Translations under genes and position numbers: made by a program | Origin: Desulfosporosinus acidiphilus SJ4 | GTDB lineage: Bacteria > Bacillota > Desulfitobacteriia > Desulfitobacteriales > Desulfitobacteriaceae | DNA: 64,000 nucleotides | Direction of reading: 5' to 3' | Assembly (NCBI RefSeq): GCF_000255115.2 | Contig: NC_018068.1 | Coordinates: 1,707,977 to 1,771,976, forward strand | Notes under the pieces: model-generated | Told to the model about the DNA's origin: nothing | The model's database searches: none | The model's input: the letters and a program-made list of their open reading frames with translations, nothing else | Shown: positions 52,738 through 61,823 of the stretch, piece after piece | Layout of the letters: each line of letters starts with the position of its first letter | Numbering within the stretch: position 1 is the first letter of the stretch

Positions 52738-54605
52738 GTGAGGAGACCAGGGAAAAATCACCCCAGAGAGGTCCTATGGGCGGAATGGGACGTGGACCCG
52801 GAGGAATGATGCAAGGGGGCGAAAAGGCTCGAGACTTCCGAGGTACCATGAAAAAACTGCTGCACTACTTGCAGGCCTATCAGGCAGCCATGGTTGTTGT
52901 CATTGCTTTTGCTGCAGCCAGTGCAGTTTTCGCGATTGTGGGCCCTAAAATATTAGGAAATGTAACGACCCATCTTTTTGAAGGAGCTATGAACAAGCTT
53001 TCCGGCAGCGGCGGCGGGATAGACTTTCATTATATTGGAAATACGATCCTTCTTCTAGTCGGTTTATATTTGTTAAGTGCCCTTTTCAGTTATATTCAGG
53101 GCTGGGTTATGTCGGGGGTAGCCATGAAGGTCAGCTACCAGTTTCGCAAGGATATTTCAGAGAAAATCAACCGCATGCCTTTGGGATATTTTGAACAGAC
53201 CAATCATGGTGAAGTGTTGTCCCGTGTAACTAACGATGTAGATACCCTCAGCCAAACTCTGAATCAAAGTTTAACTCAAGTAATTACCTCGATAACAACA
53301 GTTCTCGGTGTTTTAGTAATGATGCTAAGCATAAGCTGGCTTTTAACGTTGGTGGCTTTTCTCGTGATTCCCTTGTCAATGATCATCATAATGGTCATCA
53401 TCAAATTCTCGCAGAGATATTTTAAATTGCAGCAAGACTATTTAGGAAATGTCAACGGCCATGTGGAAGAAATGTACAGCGGCCACATCATTATCAAAGC
53501 CTTTAATGGCGAAGAAAAGAGCATCAAAACCTTCGAAGGATTTAATAACAGTTTATATAACGTTGCTTGGAAGTCCCAGTTTTTATCGGGTTTAATCATG
53601 CCCATTATGAGTTTTGTGGGGAATTTAAGCTTCGTTGCTGTCAGCGTTTTAGGCGGATGGCTTGTTATCAAGAAGTCGATGCAGGTAGGAGATATCCAGG
53701 CTTTTATTCAATACGTACGGTCATTTACCCAGCCGATTACGCAATTAGCCAATATTTCAAATATACTTCAGCAAACGGCTGCTTCGGCTGAACGGGTTTT
53801 TGAGTTTTTAAATGAAGAAGATGAAATTCCAGAGAACCCCAACCCTGTGAAATTGGAGCGTGTACAGGGTAGTGTGGAGTTCAAAGATGTTCATTTTGGT
53901 TATGACCCTGAAAAAATTATTATCAATAGCTTCTCTGCTGCAATAAAACCCGGTCAGAAGGTGGCTATTGTCGGTCCAACCGGGGCGGGAAAAACGACGA
54001 TGGTTAAACTCTTAATGCGCTTTTACGATGTCAATGACGGTTCAATCCTGGTAGACGGACACGATATCAGAGAGTTCAGCAGGTATGATTTGCGTTCGAT
54101 GTTTGGCATGGTTCTGCAGGACACCTGGCTTTACAATGGCAGCATTATGGAAAACATTCGCTATGGACGTCTTGAGGCAAGTGATCAAGAAGTATTGGCG
54201 GCGGCTAAGGCTGCCCGTGTCGACAGTTTCGTTCATACACTACCTAACGGGTATAATATGATTTTGAATGAAGAAGCTTCCAATGTATCCCAAGGACAGA
54301 AACAGCTTTTGACCATAGCCCGTGCCATATTGGCTGACCCTAAAATTCTTATTCTTGACGAGGCTACCAGTTCTGTGGATACTCGTACGGAAGTAGAAAT
54401 ACAAAAGGCTATGGATCACCTTATGGCAAACAGAACGAGTTTCATTATTGCCCATCGTTTATCGACAATTCGTGACGCGGATTTAATCCTGGTCATGAAT
54501 CACGGTGATATTGTAGAACAGGGACATCATCGAGAGCTTCTTGCGAAAGGTGGTTTCTACGCTAATCTTTATAACAGTCAGTTTGAAGCCGCCGAAGCCG
54601 GTTAA
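52734..54605 (+). CDS. ABC exporter half-transporter (subunit 2)
   Basis: 623 residues from GTG 52734, with AAGGAGG 7 nt before and 4 bp of overlap with subunit 1. The first ~35 residues are low-complexity Met/Gly/Arg (GPMGGMGRGPGGMMQGG). Six membrane helices follow (~45-330). The ATPase domain has Walker A GPTGAGKTT, signature VSQGQKQLLT (Q in place of G, altering one site) and a complete Walker B ILILDEATSSVD with catalytic Glu. It pairs with subunit 1 to give one intact and one degenerate ATP site. Confidence 0.92.
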   Translation: MSEETREKSPQRGPMGGMGRGPGGMMQGGEKARDFRGTMKKLLHYLQAYQAAMVVVIAFAAASAVFAIVGPKILGNVTTHLFEGAMNKLSGSGGGIDFHYIGNTILLLVGLYLLSALFSYIQGWVMSGVAMKVSYQFRKDISEKINRMPLGYFEQTNHGEVLSRVTNDVDTLSQTLNQSLTQVITSITTVLGVLVMMLSISWLLTLVAFLVIPLSMIIIMVIIKFSQRYFKLQQDYLGNVNGHVEEMYSGHIIIKAFNGEEKSIKTFEGFNNSLYNVAWKSQFLSGLIMPIMSFVGNLSFVAVSVLGGWLVIKKSMQVGDIQAFIQYVRSFTQPITQLANISNILQQTAASAERVFEFLNEEDEIPENPNPVKLERVQGSVEFKDVHFGYDPEKIIINSFSAAIKPGQKVAIVGPTGAGKTTMVKLLMRFYDVNDGSILVDGHDIREFSRYDLRSMFGMVLQDTWLYNGSIMENIRYGRLEASDQEVLAAAKAARVDSFVHTLPNGYNMILNEEASNVSQGQKQLLTIARAILADPKILILDEATSSVDTRTEVEIQKAMDHLMANRTSFIIAHRLSTIRDADLILVMNHGDIVEQGHHRELLAKGGFYANLYNSQFEAAEAG

Positions 54606-54631
54606 GAAGTTTGTTTACCTAGTCATTAAAT

Positions 54632-54676
54632 AAAGGTGTTCTCACTCCACTGTACTAGTGAAGTGAGAACACCTTT
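54632..54676 (+). terminator. Hairpin terminator of the ABC exporter operon
   Basis: AAAGGTGTTCTCACT (54632-54646) pairs perfectly with AGTGAGAACACCTTT (54662-54676). The T tract is only TTT. Confidence 0.75.
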
Positions 54677-54786
54677 GGCTATTGGCACTCATTTGGATTT
54701 TTAGAGCCGAGTTTTAACACGGCTCCGTGTTAAATGTTAGGGTATCTGACATAGTGAACTCCTTCAGCTAAGAGCAATTGATTGAA

Positions 54787-55659
54787 TCAGCTTTCTTTTA
54801 CAACTAATAAAACCCCGCCAAGAATTAAAAGAGAACCTATTAAGAATGTGATTCCGACTTGTTCACCGAGAAACAGCCAGCCTAGTAAAGTTCCGCTCAG
54901 AGGCTGAAAGAAGAAAAAGAGGCTTCCGCTGGCTGCTTCAACCATTTGCAAACCTTTATTCCAAAGAAAGAACGCTAAGGCAGTAGACACAACACCAAGA
55001 TATAAGATCCCTTCCCAGATGGCTGGATGCGTCAGAACGTCGATTGTGCTCTGGTTCAACTGCGTTGCTGCAAAAGGGGTAATGATTACGGTCGCTGCAA
55101 AAATAGCGTAAGTTGTAACAACAAGCTGAGAGTAGTCACTGGGGACTCGTTTTATGAGTACAGACATTAAGGCCCAAGTTAAGGCGGCAATTCCTAAAAT
55201 TAGTCCTCCGAGCTGATAATTTATATTGACATCACCGATCCCGACAATGCACAATACTCCGATGGTTGCCAAAATGACAGAGACCCATTTGCGAAAAGTA
55301 ATTTTTTCTTTGAGTAAAAATCGAGCAAATACTACCATAAATGCTGGAGTTGCAGATGTAATCACGGCACCCATCTGCGCAGTTGATAGCTTTGTTCCTA
55401 GAAATTGAGTCCAGATCGATATAGCATAGCCGGTTAGGCCAATAGCCAGTATCAATGGAATGTCTCGCCTTCGTATATGCCAGGATTGATGCGTTAAGAC
55501 AGACATCGCTGTAAGGACCACCAGGGCAATGACATAACGGAGCCAGACTAATTCTAAGGGTGATATAAAACTTAGCACGACTTTACTTATAACATACATG
55601 CCGCCCCAAATAGTTGCTGCTAAAGCTAGGTATAATGAGCCTAGTTTGTTATTTGACAC
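54787..55659 (-). CDS. EamA/DMT-family transporter
   Basis: 290 residues from GTG 55659, which has GACGGAGGGAAC upstream; the longer frame from 55761 has no site. Ten helices in two EamA repeats: LALAATIWGGMYVISKVVLS at the start, GTKLSTAQMGAVITSATPAF, then LGVVSTALAFFLWNKGLQMV and PLSGTLLGWLFLGEQV near the end. Substrate unknown. It is a different subfamily from the EamA gene at 28.3 kb. A short interrupted frame precedes and overlaps its start. Confidence 0.85.
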   Translation of the reverse strand: MSNNKLGSLYLALAATIWGGMYVISKVVLSFISPLELVWLRYVIALVVLTAMSVLTHQSWHIRRRDIPLILAIGLTGYAISIWTQFLGTKLSTAQMGAVITSATPAFMVVFARFLLKEKITFRKWVSVILATIGVLCIVGIGDVNINYQLGGLILGIAALTWALMSVLIKRVPSDYSQLVVTTYAIFAATVIITPFAATQLNQSTIDVLTHPAIWEGILYLGVVSTALAFFLWNKGLQMVEAASGSLFFFFQPLSGTLLGWLFLGEQVGITFLIGSLLILGGVLLVVKES

Positions 55660-55780
55660 AGTAGTTCCCTCCGTCTTTAAAATTGCATCGGTATTCCAGA
55701 CGGAAGAGCATATCATCATCAATCCGTCAGGAAAGAAGTTCCGCCGGCACATCATTTTCAAATAGTGGTGTAAAATACAT
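55649..55780 (-). other. Short leader ORF with one in-frame TGA
   Basis: AGGTGACTTAATA leads to an ATG at 55780 opening MYFTPLFENDVPAELLS, then TGA (55729-55727), and the same frame continues for 25 codons (RIDDDMLFRLEYRCNF...) to a TAA that overlaps the EamA start by 11 bp. It could be a translational-coupling leader, a decayed small gene or, less likely, a second UGA-recoded frame; I see no clear SECIS. Confidence 0.3.
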
Positions 55781-55946
55781 TATTAAGTCACCTCCATAGT
55801 GATTTAAATATGTTCGCGATTAGAAAAGGATTCTCCTCTAAGGAATTGAGATTATTGAATGCGAAAAGAACGTTGCCCTAAAGTATTACTATAAATTGAA
55901 ATATTCCCTATATTTTTATTAATATCAACATTCGATTACATTCTTG

Positions 55947-55955
55947 TGCTATAAT
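55947..55955 (+). promoter_or_regulatory. Extended -10 promoter for the riboswitch transcript
   Basis: TGCTATAAT is an extended -10 (TGn-TATAAT) about 10 bp before the start of the riboswitch. No good -35 is visible at 17 bp, which fits an extended -10 promoter. Confidence 0.55.
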
Positions 55956-55964
55956 ATACAATAA

Positions 55965-56075
55965 AAGACAAAGGCAAACTTGGTGAAAGCTAAGGACGCA
56001 AAGCCACGGGTCTTTCTATTAACGAAAGATAGCCGGGTTGCACAATAGTGTTTTGAATGTCTTTGTCGTCAAGAA
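55965..56075 (+). ncRNA. Cyclic di-GMP-I (GEMM) riboswitch
   Basis: Conserved blocks occur in order: GGCAAACTTGG, GAAA tetraloop (GGTGAAAGCTAAGG), GGACGCAAAGCCACGGG, a hairpin TCTTTC...GAAAGA, then AGCCGGGTTGC. These are the core of the c-di-GMP-I aptamer. The outer arms GACAAAG (55967-55973) and CTTTGTC (56061-56067) can close P1. No intrinsic terminator is seen before the gene, so control may be translational. It lies 90-200 bp before the soluble MCP-like gene. Confidence 0.9.
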
Positions 56076-56163
56076 TATAAACCTTGGCGGCATTGCTTTT
56101 GCCTAGCGCTGAATAGCTTGAACCAAAACGCTGATTTGGTAACAAGAATAGGAGAGATATGAG

Positions 56164-57312
56164 ATGATAGCTTTTGCAGGCGTTGAGGCATGTAAGATCA
56201 TGGCTGAATTATTAGCCAATTTAATTCCCGGCGGCGCATTGTTTGGCGTTGTGGAACATGATACGTTTGTTTGGGTAAAAACATCGGACTCATTTTCCTT
56301 AGACATTTTTAAAGTTGGCAACAAGCTAAACGAGGATACCACGACAATGCAAGCAATACGAGAAAAAAAGGTTGTAACACAGAATGTTCCTCGTACTGTT
56401 TATGGCATGAGAGTTTTCATCGTCTCAATTCCTATCATCGAAGAGAACGGCAATATTTGGGGAGCTTTTTCTATCGCATTGCCTAAATTGCACCCAGTCG
56501 CTGCTGCTTTTGGAGATTTTGCCCCGATTTTATCAGAAATGTTCCCGGAAGGGGCTTTTATATACATGTCGGATTTGACAAAAATCGCTTACACCCAGGC
56601 CTCGCAGAAATTTGATATGCCGTCTATCACCGTAGGTTATGAACTAAAAGAAACGGATATTGCCTATCGGGCGCTTAAGACCAAAAAACCTATTATTGAA
56701 GAGATTGATGCCACGAAATATGGGCAACCGCTTACGATTGCTAATTTCCCACTGTATGATGATGAAAAGAAAAATCTCGTGGCTACCTTAGGAATTGTAA
56801 CTCCGAAGAAAACAGCGGTTACCTTGCGTGAGGTGTCGCATAATCTTGAAAGCAGCTTGGAAGGCATCGCTGCAGCAATAGAGGAACTTTCGGCTTCTGC
56901 TTCGGAAATTCACTCCAATGAAGGAGCACTTAATGCGGATATTAAAGGAATAATTAATATATCGGAGGAGATTAACAAAGTATCGGCTTTTATTAAGAAG
57001 ATTGCCGATGAAACACAAATGTTAGGTTTGAACGCTTCTATCGAAGCAGCTCGAGCGGGCGATGCAGGCAGGGGATTTGGCGTTGTTGCCGAAGAGATTA
57101 GAAAGCTTTCCGCTCAATCCAAGAGCACGGTTCCCAGAATCAAACAATTGACAGATACTATAAAACAGAACGTTGAAGAAGCAAGCCGTAAAAGTACGAT
57201 GTCCCTGGATGCCAGTCAAGGACAAGCTGCCGCTTCTGAAGAAATTTCTGCAAGTATTGAAGAAATTACGTCCATGTCGATGGAATTAAATAAATTAGCG
57301 AGGTCTTTATAA
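56164..57312 (+). CDS. Soluble methyl-accepting-chemotaxis-like sensor under c-di-GMP riboswitch control
   Basis: 382 residues, no membrane helix. The sensory part (~1-220) has two related alpha/beta units (segments [20 protein letters not shown] and [20 protein letters not shown]), suggesting tandem cache-like domains. The MCP part (~235-382) has [20 protein letters not shown] and [16 protein letters not shown] at the tip. It resembles the minus-strand gene at 6355-7173, which has a single sensor unit. GAATAGGAGAGAT precedes the ATG. c-di-GMP level should set its expression through the upstream aptamer, linking motility choice to chemotaxis signalling. Confidence 0.9.
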   Translation: MIAFAGVEACKIMAELLANLIPGGALFGVVEHDTFVWVKTSDSFSLDIFKVGNKLNEDTTTMQAIREKKVVTQNVPRTVYGMRVFIVSIPIIEENGNIWGAFSIALPKLHPVAAAFGDFAPILSEMFPEGAFIYMSDLTKIAYTQASQKFDMPSITVGYELKETDIAYRALKTKKPIIEEIDATKYGQPLTIANFPLYDDEKKNLVATLGIVTPKKTAVTLREVSHNLESSLEGIAAAIEELSASASEIHSNEGALNADIKGIINISEEINKVSAFIKKIADETQMLGLNASIEAARAGDAGRGFGVVAEEIRKLSAQSKSTVPRIKQLTDTIKQNVEEASRKSTMSLDASQGQAAASEEISASIEEITSMSMELNKLARSL

Positions 57313-57340
57313 CATTGAACCCAGGGGCTTCGGTGGCGGA

Positions 57341-57493
57341 ATGATAGTACATATAGATAACCTTGATGCAGAACTTGCCTTGGTTGAGCAAAAAATCTCC
57401 AAAATTGAACTTGTCCGGCAAGATATTCTTGACTTAAAGAAGCGGGCCCAGGCACTATTCGAAACAATGACCAGAGAAGAAATTAAGGATTAG
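57341..57493 (+). CDS. Possible 50-residue coiled-coil protein
   Basis: MIVHIDNLDAELALVEQKIS then KIELVRQDILDLKKRAQALF gives regular heptads. The end is ETMTREEIKD. It follows the MCP-like gene by 28 bp in the same direction, so it may be its small partner. The ribosome binding site is poor (GGTGGCGGA directly before the ATG), which lowers confidence. Confidence 0.45.
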   Translation: MIVHIDNLDAELALVEQKISKIELVRQDILDLKKRAQALFETMTREEIKD

Positions 57494-57602
57494 ATATGTC
57501 TCTTCTAAATGTATCTCTTCAGCCGTGGTCGAGATATTCGAGACTAAAAGCAGGATTAGTGGGGAAGGAGAAAAAGGAGCTGCTGGTTAGGAGGTATATA
57601 AA

Positions 57603-58212
57603 ATGAGTATTGACAAAGCTTTTTATCATAATGTTCTAAAAAACATGTTTGCCGATCCTTGCGAAGTGACCTATTGGGATGGGGAGATTAAGCGATATGG
57701 AGAAGGAGAGATTCGGTTCCGAATTCACTTTAATGAACCTCTTCCGAAATCAGAAATTATTGGCGATCCATCCCTTGCCTTCGGTGAGGGTTATATGCAT
57801 AACAAAATTGATATTGATGGGGCTTTTGAAAAAGTCATCGAATCGATTTTCAAGAATCAAAACAGTTTTCTTTATGAGAAACATAGTTATGTAAAGTTAG
57901 CTAAGAAGCTTTCCAATACACTGCGAAAAAGCAAAGAGGATGTTCAACACCACTACGATATTGGTAACAATTTTTACCGTCTCTGGTTAGATGATACTAT
58001 GAGCTATTCTTGTGCTTATTTTGAGTCGCCCGAAGACAGTTTATATCAGGCTCAAAAAAATAAAAGATGAAACGTTTATTAGAATGTGGCGTTTGTACCT
58101 AAATTCCTGTGCGGCTTCATTCCATTGTGGCAACATCGATGTTCATCAGTTCCTTTTTACTAAGGGAGTAAATAATAACTTGCCTTTAACAAGAACATAT
58201 ATGTATGAATGA
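57603..58212 (+). pseudogene. cfa: Cyclopropane-fatty-acyl-phospholipid synthase, internal deletion plus frameshift
   Basis: Residues 1-~152 match the N-terminal part of CFA synthases (YWDGEIKRYGEGE, DPSLAFGEGYMHNKIDIDG, VQHHYDIGNNFYRLWLDDTM, SYSCAYFESPEDSLYQAQ). Right after QKNK the frame changes and the C-terminal block appears: DETFIRMWRLYLNSCAASFH, GNIDVHQFLFTKGVNNNLPL. About 180-200 residues including the SAM-binding LDIGCGWG region are missing, so the enzyme is dead. The joint falls in an A-rich tract (CAAAAAAATAAAAGA, ~58053-58068). GTTAGGAGG is a good original ribosome binding site. Confidence 0.9.
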
Positions 58213-58296
58213 GCTCGTTCAGATAAATCTAATATTGGCATTGTCCTGACATATTCATTAAAAGATGATAGCACGAAAGTAATTACTGTATAAATT

Positions 58297-59037
58297 TTAT
58301 ACCGACTTAGGAATGATACCGATTGAACTGTGATGTGGAAACGTCTCGGCTAACTTTTGGTAAGTAAAATCTAAAAAGCCGGCAGTTGTAGCAATTGATA
58401 AAGGAATTAGCGTTTCTGCGGCTTTAGTGTATGTTTCGTTGGTACAACCATTTTCCAATGAAACCAAAGGATAAAGAGAAGCCGATAGTTTGGCATTATG
58501 ATCAATCCATTGCACGGGATGGTTAAACCGGGGATACAAACCGAATTGTGACGGGAATCTGTACCAGTTATTTGCCGCCCATTTTTCGAATTCGAGATGT
58601 CCATCAAAAACAACTCCGTTAGAATGATGAGGTACACACATGTCTTGGACTAGGTGCAAGGCCGCTCCTAGATAGAACATGCCCTTTACCGTCTCTTTGG
58701 TGAAGAGAGACATGGCCTTGTTAAAGTAATATTGACACTCAGCTGCTGCATCCGGCCATCGGACACTACCCTGTTTTTCGTTTATGCTGTAATAGTGACA
58801 AACGTTTTTCCAGCCACGGTCTGCCCATAGAAGACCTTTTTTTAGATAGGTATGATAATCTTCGAAAAGCTGAGTCACTTGATGCTTATTGTCCTGTTCT
58901 AAGAGGCGATAAGCCTGTTCCAGGCTGTAGATGTGAGGAAGCCCCGGAGAGTTTAAGAAATATTGCAAGGGTCCGACTGGGGCAAGAATCATTTTGGTCA
59001 TTTTTCCCAGGGTGTATGTGTAGACGTTTGCATTCAT
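58297..59037 (-). CDS. Zinc-dependent phospholipase C-like protein
   Basis: 246 residues of the alpha-toxin/PLC-PlcA N-domain fold. Metal histidines and aspartates are in FYLGAALHLVQDMCVPHHSN (H..D...HH) at ~123-142, HLEFEKWAANNW after it, and the early FEDYHTYLKKGLLWADRGWK. There is no signal peptide and no C2-like lipid-binding domain, unlike secreted clostridial toxins. The protein is therefore probably a housekeeping or orphan member acting inside, or it is exported by an unseen route. No ribosome binding site stands out (GAGGTGATAAACGA is acceptable). Confidence 0.85.
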   Translation of the reverse strand: MNANVYTYTLGKMTKMILAPVGPLQYFLNSPGLPHIYSLEQAYRLLEQDNKHQVTQLFEDYHTYLKKGLLWADRGWKNVCHYYSINEKQGSVRWPDAAAECQYYFNKAMSLFTKETVKGMFYLGAALHLVQDMCVPHHSNGVVFDGHLEFEKWAANNWYRFPSQFGLYPRFNHPVQWIDHNAKLSASLYPLVSLENGCTNETYTKAAETLIPLSIATTAGFLDFTYQKLAETFPHHSSIGIIPKSV

Positions 59038-59300
59038 TCGTTTATCACCTCATCCTAAAGTATTCTTGCCGGAAAGCCCAATTTGCTTTACTGCCGCCTG
59101 CCTGAATAAGTATCATGGTACCGGCACTGCCCATCTTTATCCCATATTATTCTAAAACATGAACGTAAAAGCCATATTGCAAATGTGTTAAAACATCGTA
59201 AATTTGAAGAAATTTAATTTCTTGAGAATAAAAAGTTGATATGTTCTGTTAGTGATACGCATAATAAATGATCTTTTATTAAAATAAGGGGGTTCGATTT

Positions 59301-59504
59301 ATGCCTTTTATTAAACTTGAAGGTGGTAAAATTGATAAGGAGAAAAAAGAAAGACTGATCAGTGAGTTCACAAGAATTGCGAGTGAAACGCTTGGGATTC
59401 CTGAAGAAGCATTTGTTGTTCTGATCAAAGAAAACGAAATGGATAACTGGGGTACTGGGGGAAAAGTACTTAGTAAGATATTAGCAGAGAGAGGAAATAA
59501 ATAG
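59301..59504 (+). CDS. 4-oxalocrotonate tautomerase-family protein
   Basis: 67 residues. Proline directly after Met (MPFIKLEGGKIDKEKKERLI) is the catalytic base of the family; ETLGIPEEAFVVLIKENEMD and NWGTGGKVLSK follow the usual layout, with the active-site loop NWGTGG as in the DmpI branch. It would form a hexamer and tautomerise an unknown 2-oxo/enol substrate. AATAAGGGGGTTCG precedes the ATG. Monocistronic with its own terminator. Confidence 0.9.
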   Translation: MPFIKLEGGKIDKEKKERLISEFTRIASETLGIPEEAFVVLIKENEMDNWGTGGKVLSKILAERGNK

Positions 59505-59516
59505 TTGGAATTACAA

Positions 59517-59553
59517 AAATCCTACCAGGGTTAATGCTTCGGTAGGATTTTTT
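59517..59553 (+). terminator. Rho-independent terminator
   Basis: AAATCCTACC pairs with GGTAGGATTT around a 14-nt loop, followed by TTT. It ends the tautomerase transcript. 59554-59831 contains no gene. Confidence 0.85.
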
Positions 59554-59831
59554 TCGCTTATTTGCTCCTCTGAAAGGAACATCAGGCTAAAGATATGGAG
59601 GATCATTGGAATGCTTAAAATTGTATAAATTTCTTTTGACATAAAATATTTATGAATTAATCCCTAGAAGGATTTTCCACTGTTCTGCTCGAATTAAAAT
59701 AATATGTCATTAAATTATTATCCTTACATAAATATCCAATGATACGCATGGAATAATGATAAGAGTCCGGACACGGTCAGAGTCAGAAAACTGAGTATCT
59801 GAGGATTATAAATAGTTGGGGGATATTCACA

Positions 59832-60668
59832 TTGTTTGTTGCAAAGTTCTATAGTATTAAAGATTGGGAACGATATGTCGATTTAAAGAGAGAATTAATT
59901 GAGCTTAAAGAGGAACGGTTTAATCTTCAATCCGGTGTTTTCGAATTGCGAAAGAGTCTAAGGAAAGAAGTTGAGAATAGGGAATATCTTGAAGGCGAAA
60001 TATCGAAACTTGGGCGTTTAAATATTGTTGGTCAACTGGCGGCCAGCCTTGGTCACGAAGTTCGAAATCCGATGACAACCATCCGAGGATTTCTCCAAAT
60101 GCTTCAGAGCAAGACTGATCTGCTTGCCTACAAAAATTATTTCGAATTAATGATTGAGGAACTTGATCGAGCTAATTTGATTATCACTAACTTCTTGTCG
60201 CTGGCTAAGAATAACAAAAGTGAGGTTAAGCGCTTAAATTTAAACAACTTATTAGATAATCTGTCACCGCTGCTGATTGCCGATGCTTATAGTCAGGATA
60301 AAAAATATTTTTTTCAACCGGGGAATATTGAAGAAATAGATATTGATTCCAATGAAATAACCCAAATGGTATTAAATTTGGCGCGAAACGGACTTGAAGC
60401 GATGGCTCCAAATGGTTGCCTTACGATTCAAACGTATATGGATGACTATAGTATTGTTCTTAGTGTTAGAGACGAAGGTAAGGGTATCAATGAAGAAAAT
60501 TTAAAGAAACTGGGTGATCCATTCTTCACAACAAAAGAAAATGGAACTGGATTGGGCCTGCCATTGTGTTATAGGATTGCCAAGAGACACCGTGCTATAA
60601 TTGAAGTTTTCACCGGGAAAGATGGAACGACCTTTTTAGTTCGCTTTCCTAAGCTTTCTGAGAACTAA
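59832..60668 (+). CDS. Soluble histidine kinase, sporulation-kinase type
   Basis: 278 residues. An N-terminal coiled coil (~12-58: LKRELIELKEERFNLQSGVF) replaces a sensor domain. HisKA has QLAASLGHEVRNPMTTIRGF with the phospho-His at ~77. HATPase has LNLARNGLEAMAPNGCLTIQ (N box), VRDEGKGI (G1), FFTTKENGTGLGLPLCYRIA (F and G2 boxes). The GHE(V/I)RNPMTT(I/V)RGFLQ form is characteristic of kinases of the KinA-E/Spo0A phosphorelay group. No membrane segment and no adjacent regulator. TTG 59832 follows GGGGAT. Confidence 0.9.
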   Translation: MFVAKFYSIKDWERYVDLKRELIELKEERFNLQSGVFELRKSLRKEVENREYLEGEISKLGRLNIVGQLAASLGHEVRNPMTTIRGFLQMLQSKTDLLAYKNYFELMIEELDRANLIITNFLSLAKNNKSEVKRLNLNNLLDNLSPLLIADAYSQDKKYFFQPGNIEEIDIDSNEITQMVLNLARNGLEAMAPNGCLTIQTYMDDYSIVLSVRDEGKGINEENLKKLGDPFFTTKENGTGLGLPLCYRIAKRHRAIIEVFTGKDGTTFLVRFPKLSEN

Positions 60669-60838
60669 CTGAACTTATTTATCAATAAACTAGCCTTTGA
60701 TTAATAATCTAAGACTAGTTTTCTTTTTACCTTAACTACTCTCGTAGTTTATTCTCTTAGGTTTTTGCAAGTTGCTGAATATTATTTTTTGCTTTTGAAA
60801 TGATAATATTTGTTAATAACTGTAATATTGGAGGAAGT

Positions 60839-61690
60839 ATGCCAAACATAACTTGGTATTGTATTCCGGCATTGATTGGCTTGAGTGCAACAGTATATAC
60901 AATTTTTACGAAGAGAAAAGTTTATAAACTATCAACCTTTATCGTATTCTATCTTTTCAGTACAGGAGTCACTTGGATCGGCGAATTTGTTGTGCTTGGA
61001 TTATTTAACAGTTACGCATACAGAACCGGCATTTTTCCAAGCCCATGGGCCCAGAATCTCTTGGGGCATCTTATTCTTAATTCCACGTTTTATCCCGGTA
61101 CAGCAATACTTGTTGGTGCGTATTCGTTAGGATTAGGATGGATTTCTTTAATTACCATATTATATTTATTTTTTGAGTATTTGTTTTTGAAATTGGGAAT
61201 CTATGTACACCATTGGTGGAAATATTATATGACGGGAATTATAATTCTTGTCTATCAGTTTTTTTCTAAGATATGGTTTAAAAAAATGGACAAAATGCAG
61301 CATGGATGGCTAAAGTATATTACTTTTTACTTGGTGGGTTTTGTCCTTCTGCATTATCCTGCCCCCATCCTGTTGTTGTGGGGGAAACAATACTACAACG
61401 TACATTGGGTATCAGATTTGTATTTATCAAGCACTTTATTTATATTTTCCTATCAATTAGTAGAAAGCCTGATTTATGTCTTCTTTGTTTGTGTTCTTAA
61501 TAACTGGTATTGGAAGATCGTTCCTTACCTCGTCGCTCTGATTGGGCAGAGTGTACTTTTAAGCATTAAGGTTCTTGTTGTGTGCGACGGATGGAGTTTT
61601 CTTTATACCGTGCTCGTTTATTATTTAAGTATCACCGCTTTTATTGTTATCGAAAAGAATTTCCTTCCCGAAGAATCCCCCACAGAGTGA
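60839..61690 (+). CDS. Polytopic membrane protein, possibly CBO0543-related, unknown function
   Basis: 283 residues from ATG 60839 (ATTGGAGGAAGT). About eight to nine hydrophobic helices; aromatic-rich loops such as GWISLITILYLFFEYLFLKL and LGIYVHHWWKYYMTGI (tandem His, Trp) recall the small CBO0543-type membrane proteins of spore formers, but this is longer. It lies between a sporulation-type kinase and an NlpC/P60 gene. No catalytic motif seen. Confidence 0.55.
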   Translation: MPNITWYCIPALIGLSATVYTIFTKRKVYKLSTFIVFYLFSTGVTWIGEFVVLGLFNSYAYRTGIFPSPWAQNLLGHLILNSTFYPGTAILVGAYSLGLGWISLITILYLFFEYLFLKLGIYVHHWWKYYMTGIIILVYQFFSKIWFKKMDKMQHGWLKYITFYLVGFVLLHYPAPILLLWGKQYYNVHWVSDLYLSSTLFIFSYQLVESLIYVFFVCVLNNWYWKIVPYLVALIGQSVLLSIKVLVVCDGWSFLYTVLVYYLSITAFIVIEKNFLPEESPTE

Positions 61691-61696
61691 ACTATT

Positions 61697-61822
61697 TATC
61701 TGTAGTCGCAATCCTTGGTTTCAGAGACACTCTATCAATTCACGCTCCGAGAATATGCATAATGTGCTTCAGTGCAGCAATAACCTTGTCATATTATCGT
61801 CATGGTCAGCGGAGGTTAATGG
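61697..61822 (+). repeat. Dispersed repeat R1, copy B
   Basis: From TCGCAATCCTTGGTTTCAGA through AGACACTCTATCAATTCACG to GTCATGGTCAGCGGAGGTTA this matches the minus strand of 23105-23230 with few gaps (roughly three of four bases alike by eye). Translation of both in one frame gives AILG(S/F)RDT(R/L)SIH, but neither is a gene. The perfect hairpins of copy A are only partly kept here. It sits between the convergent ends of two genes. Confidence 0.6.
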
Positions 61823-61823
61823 G

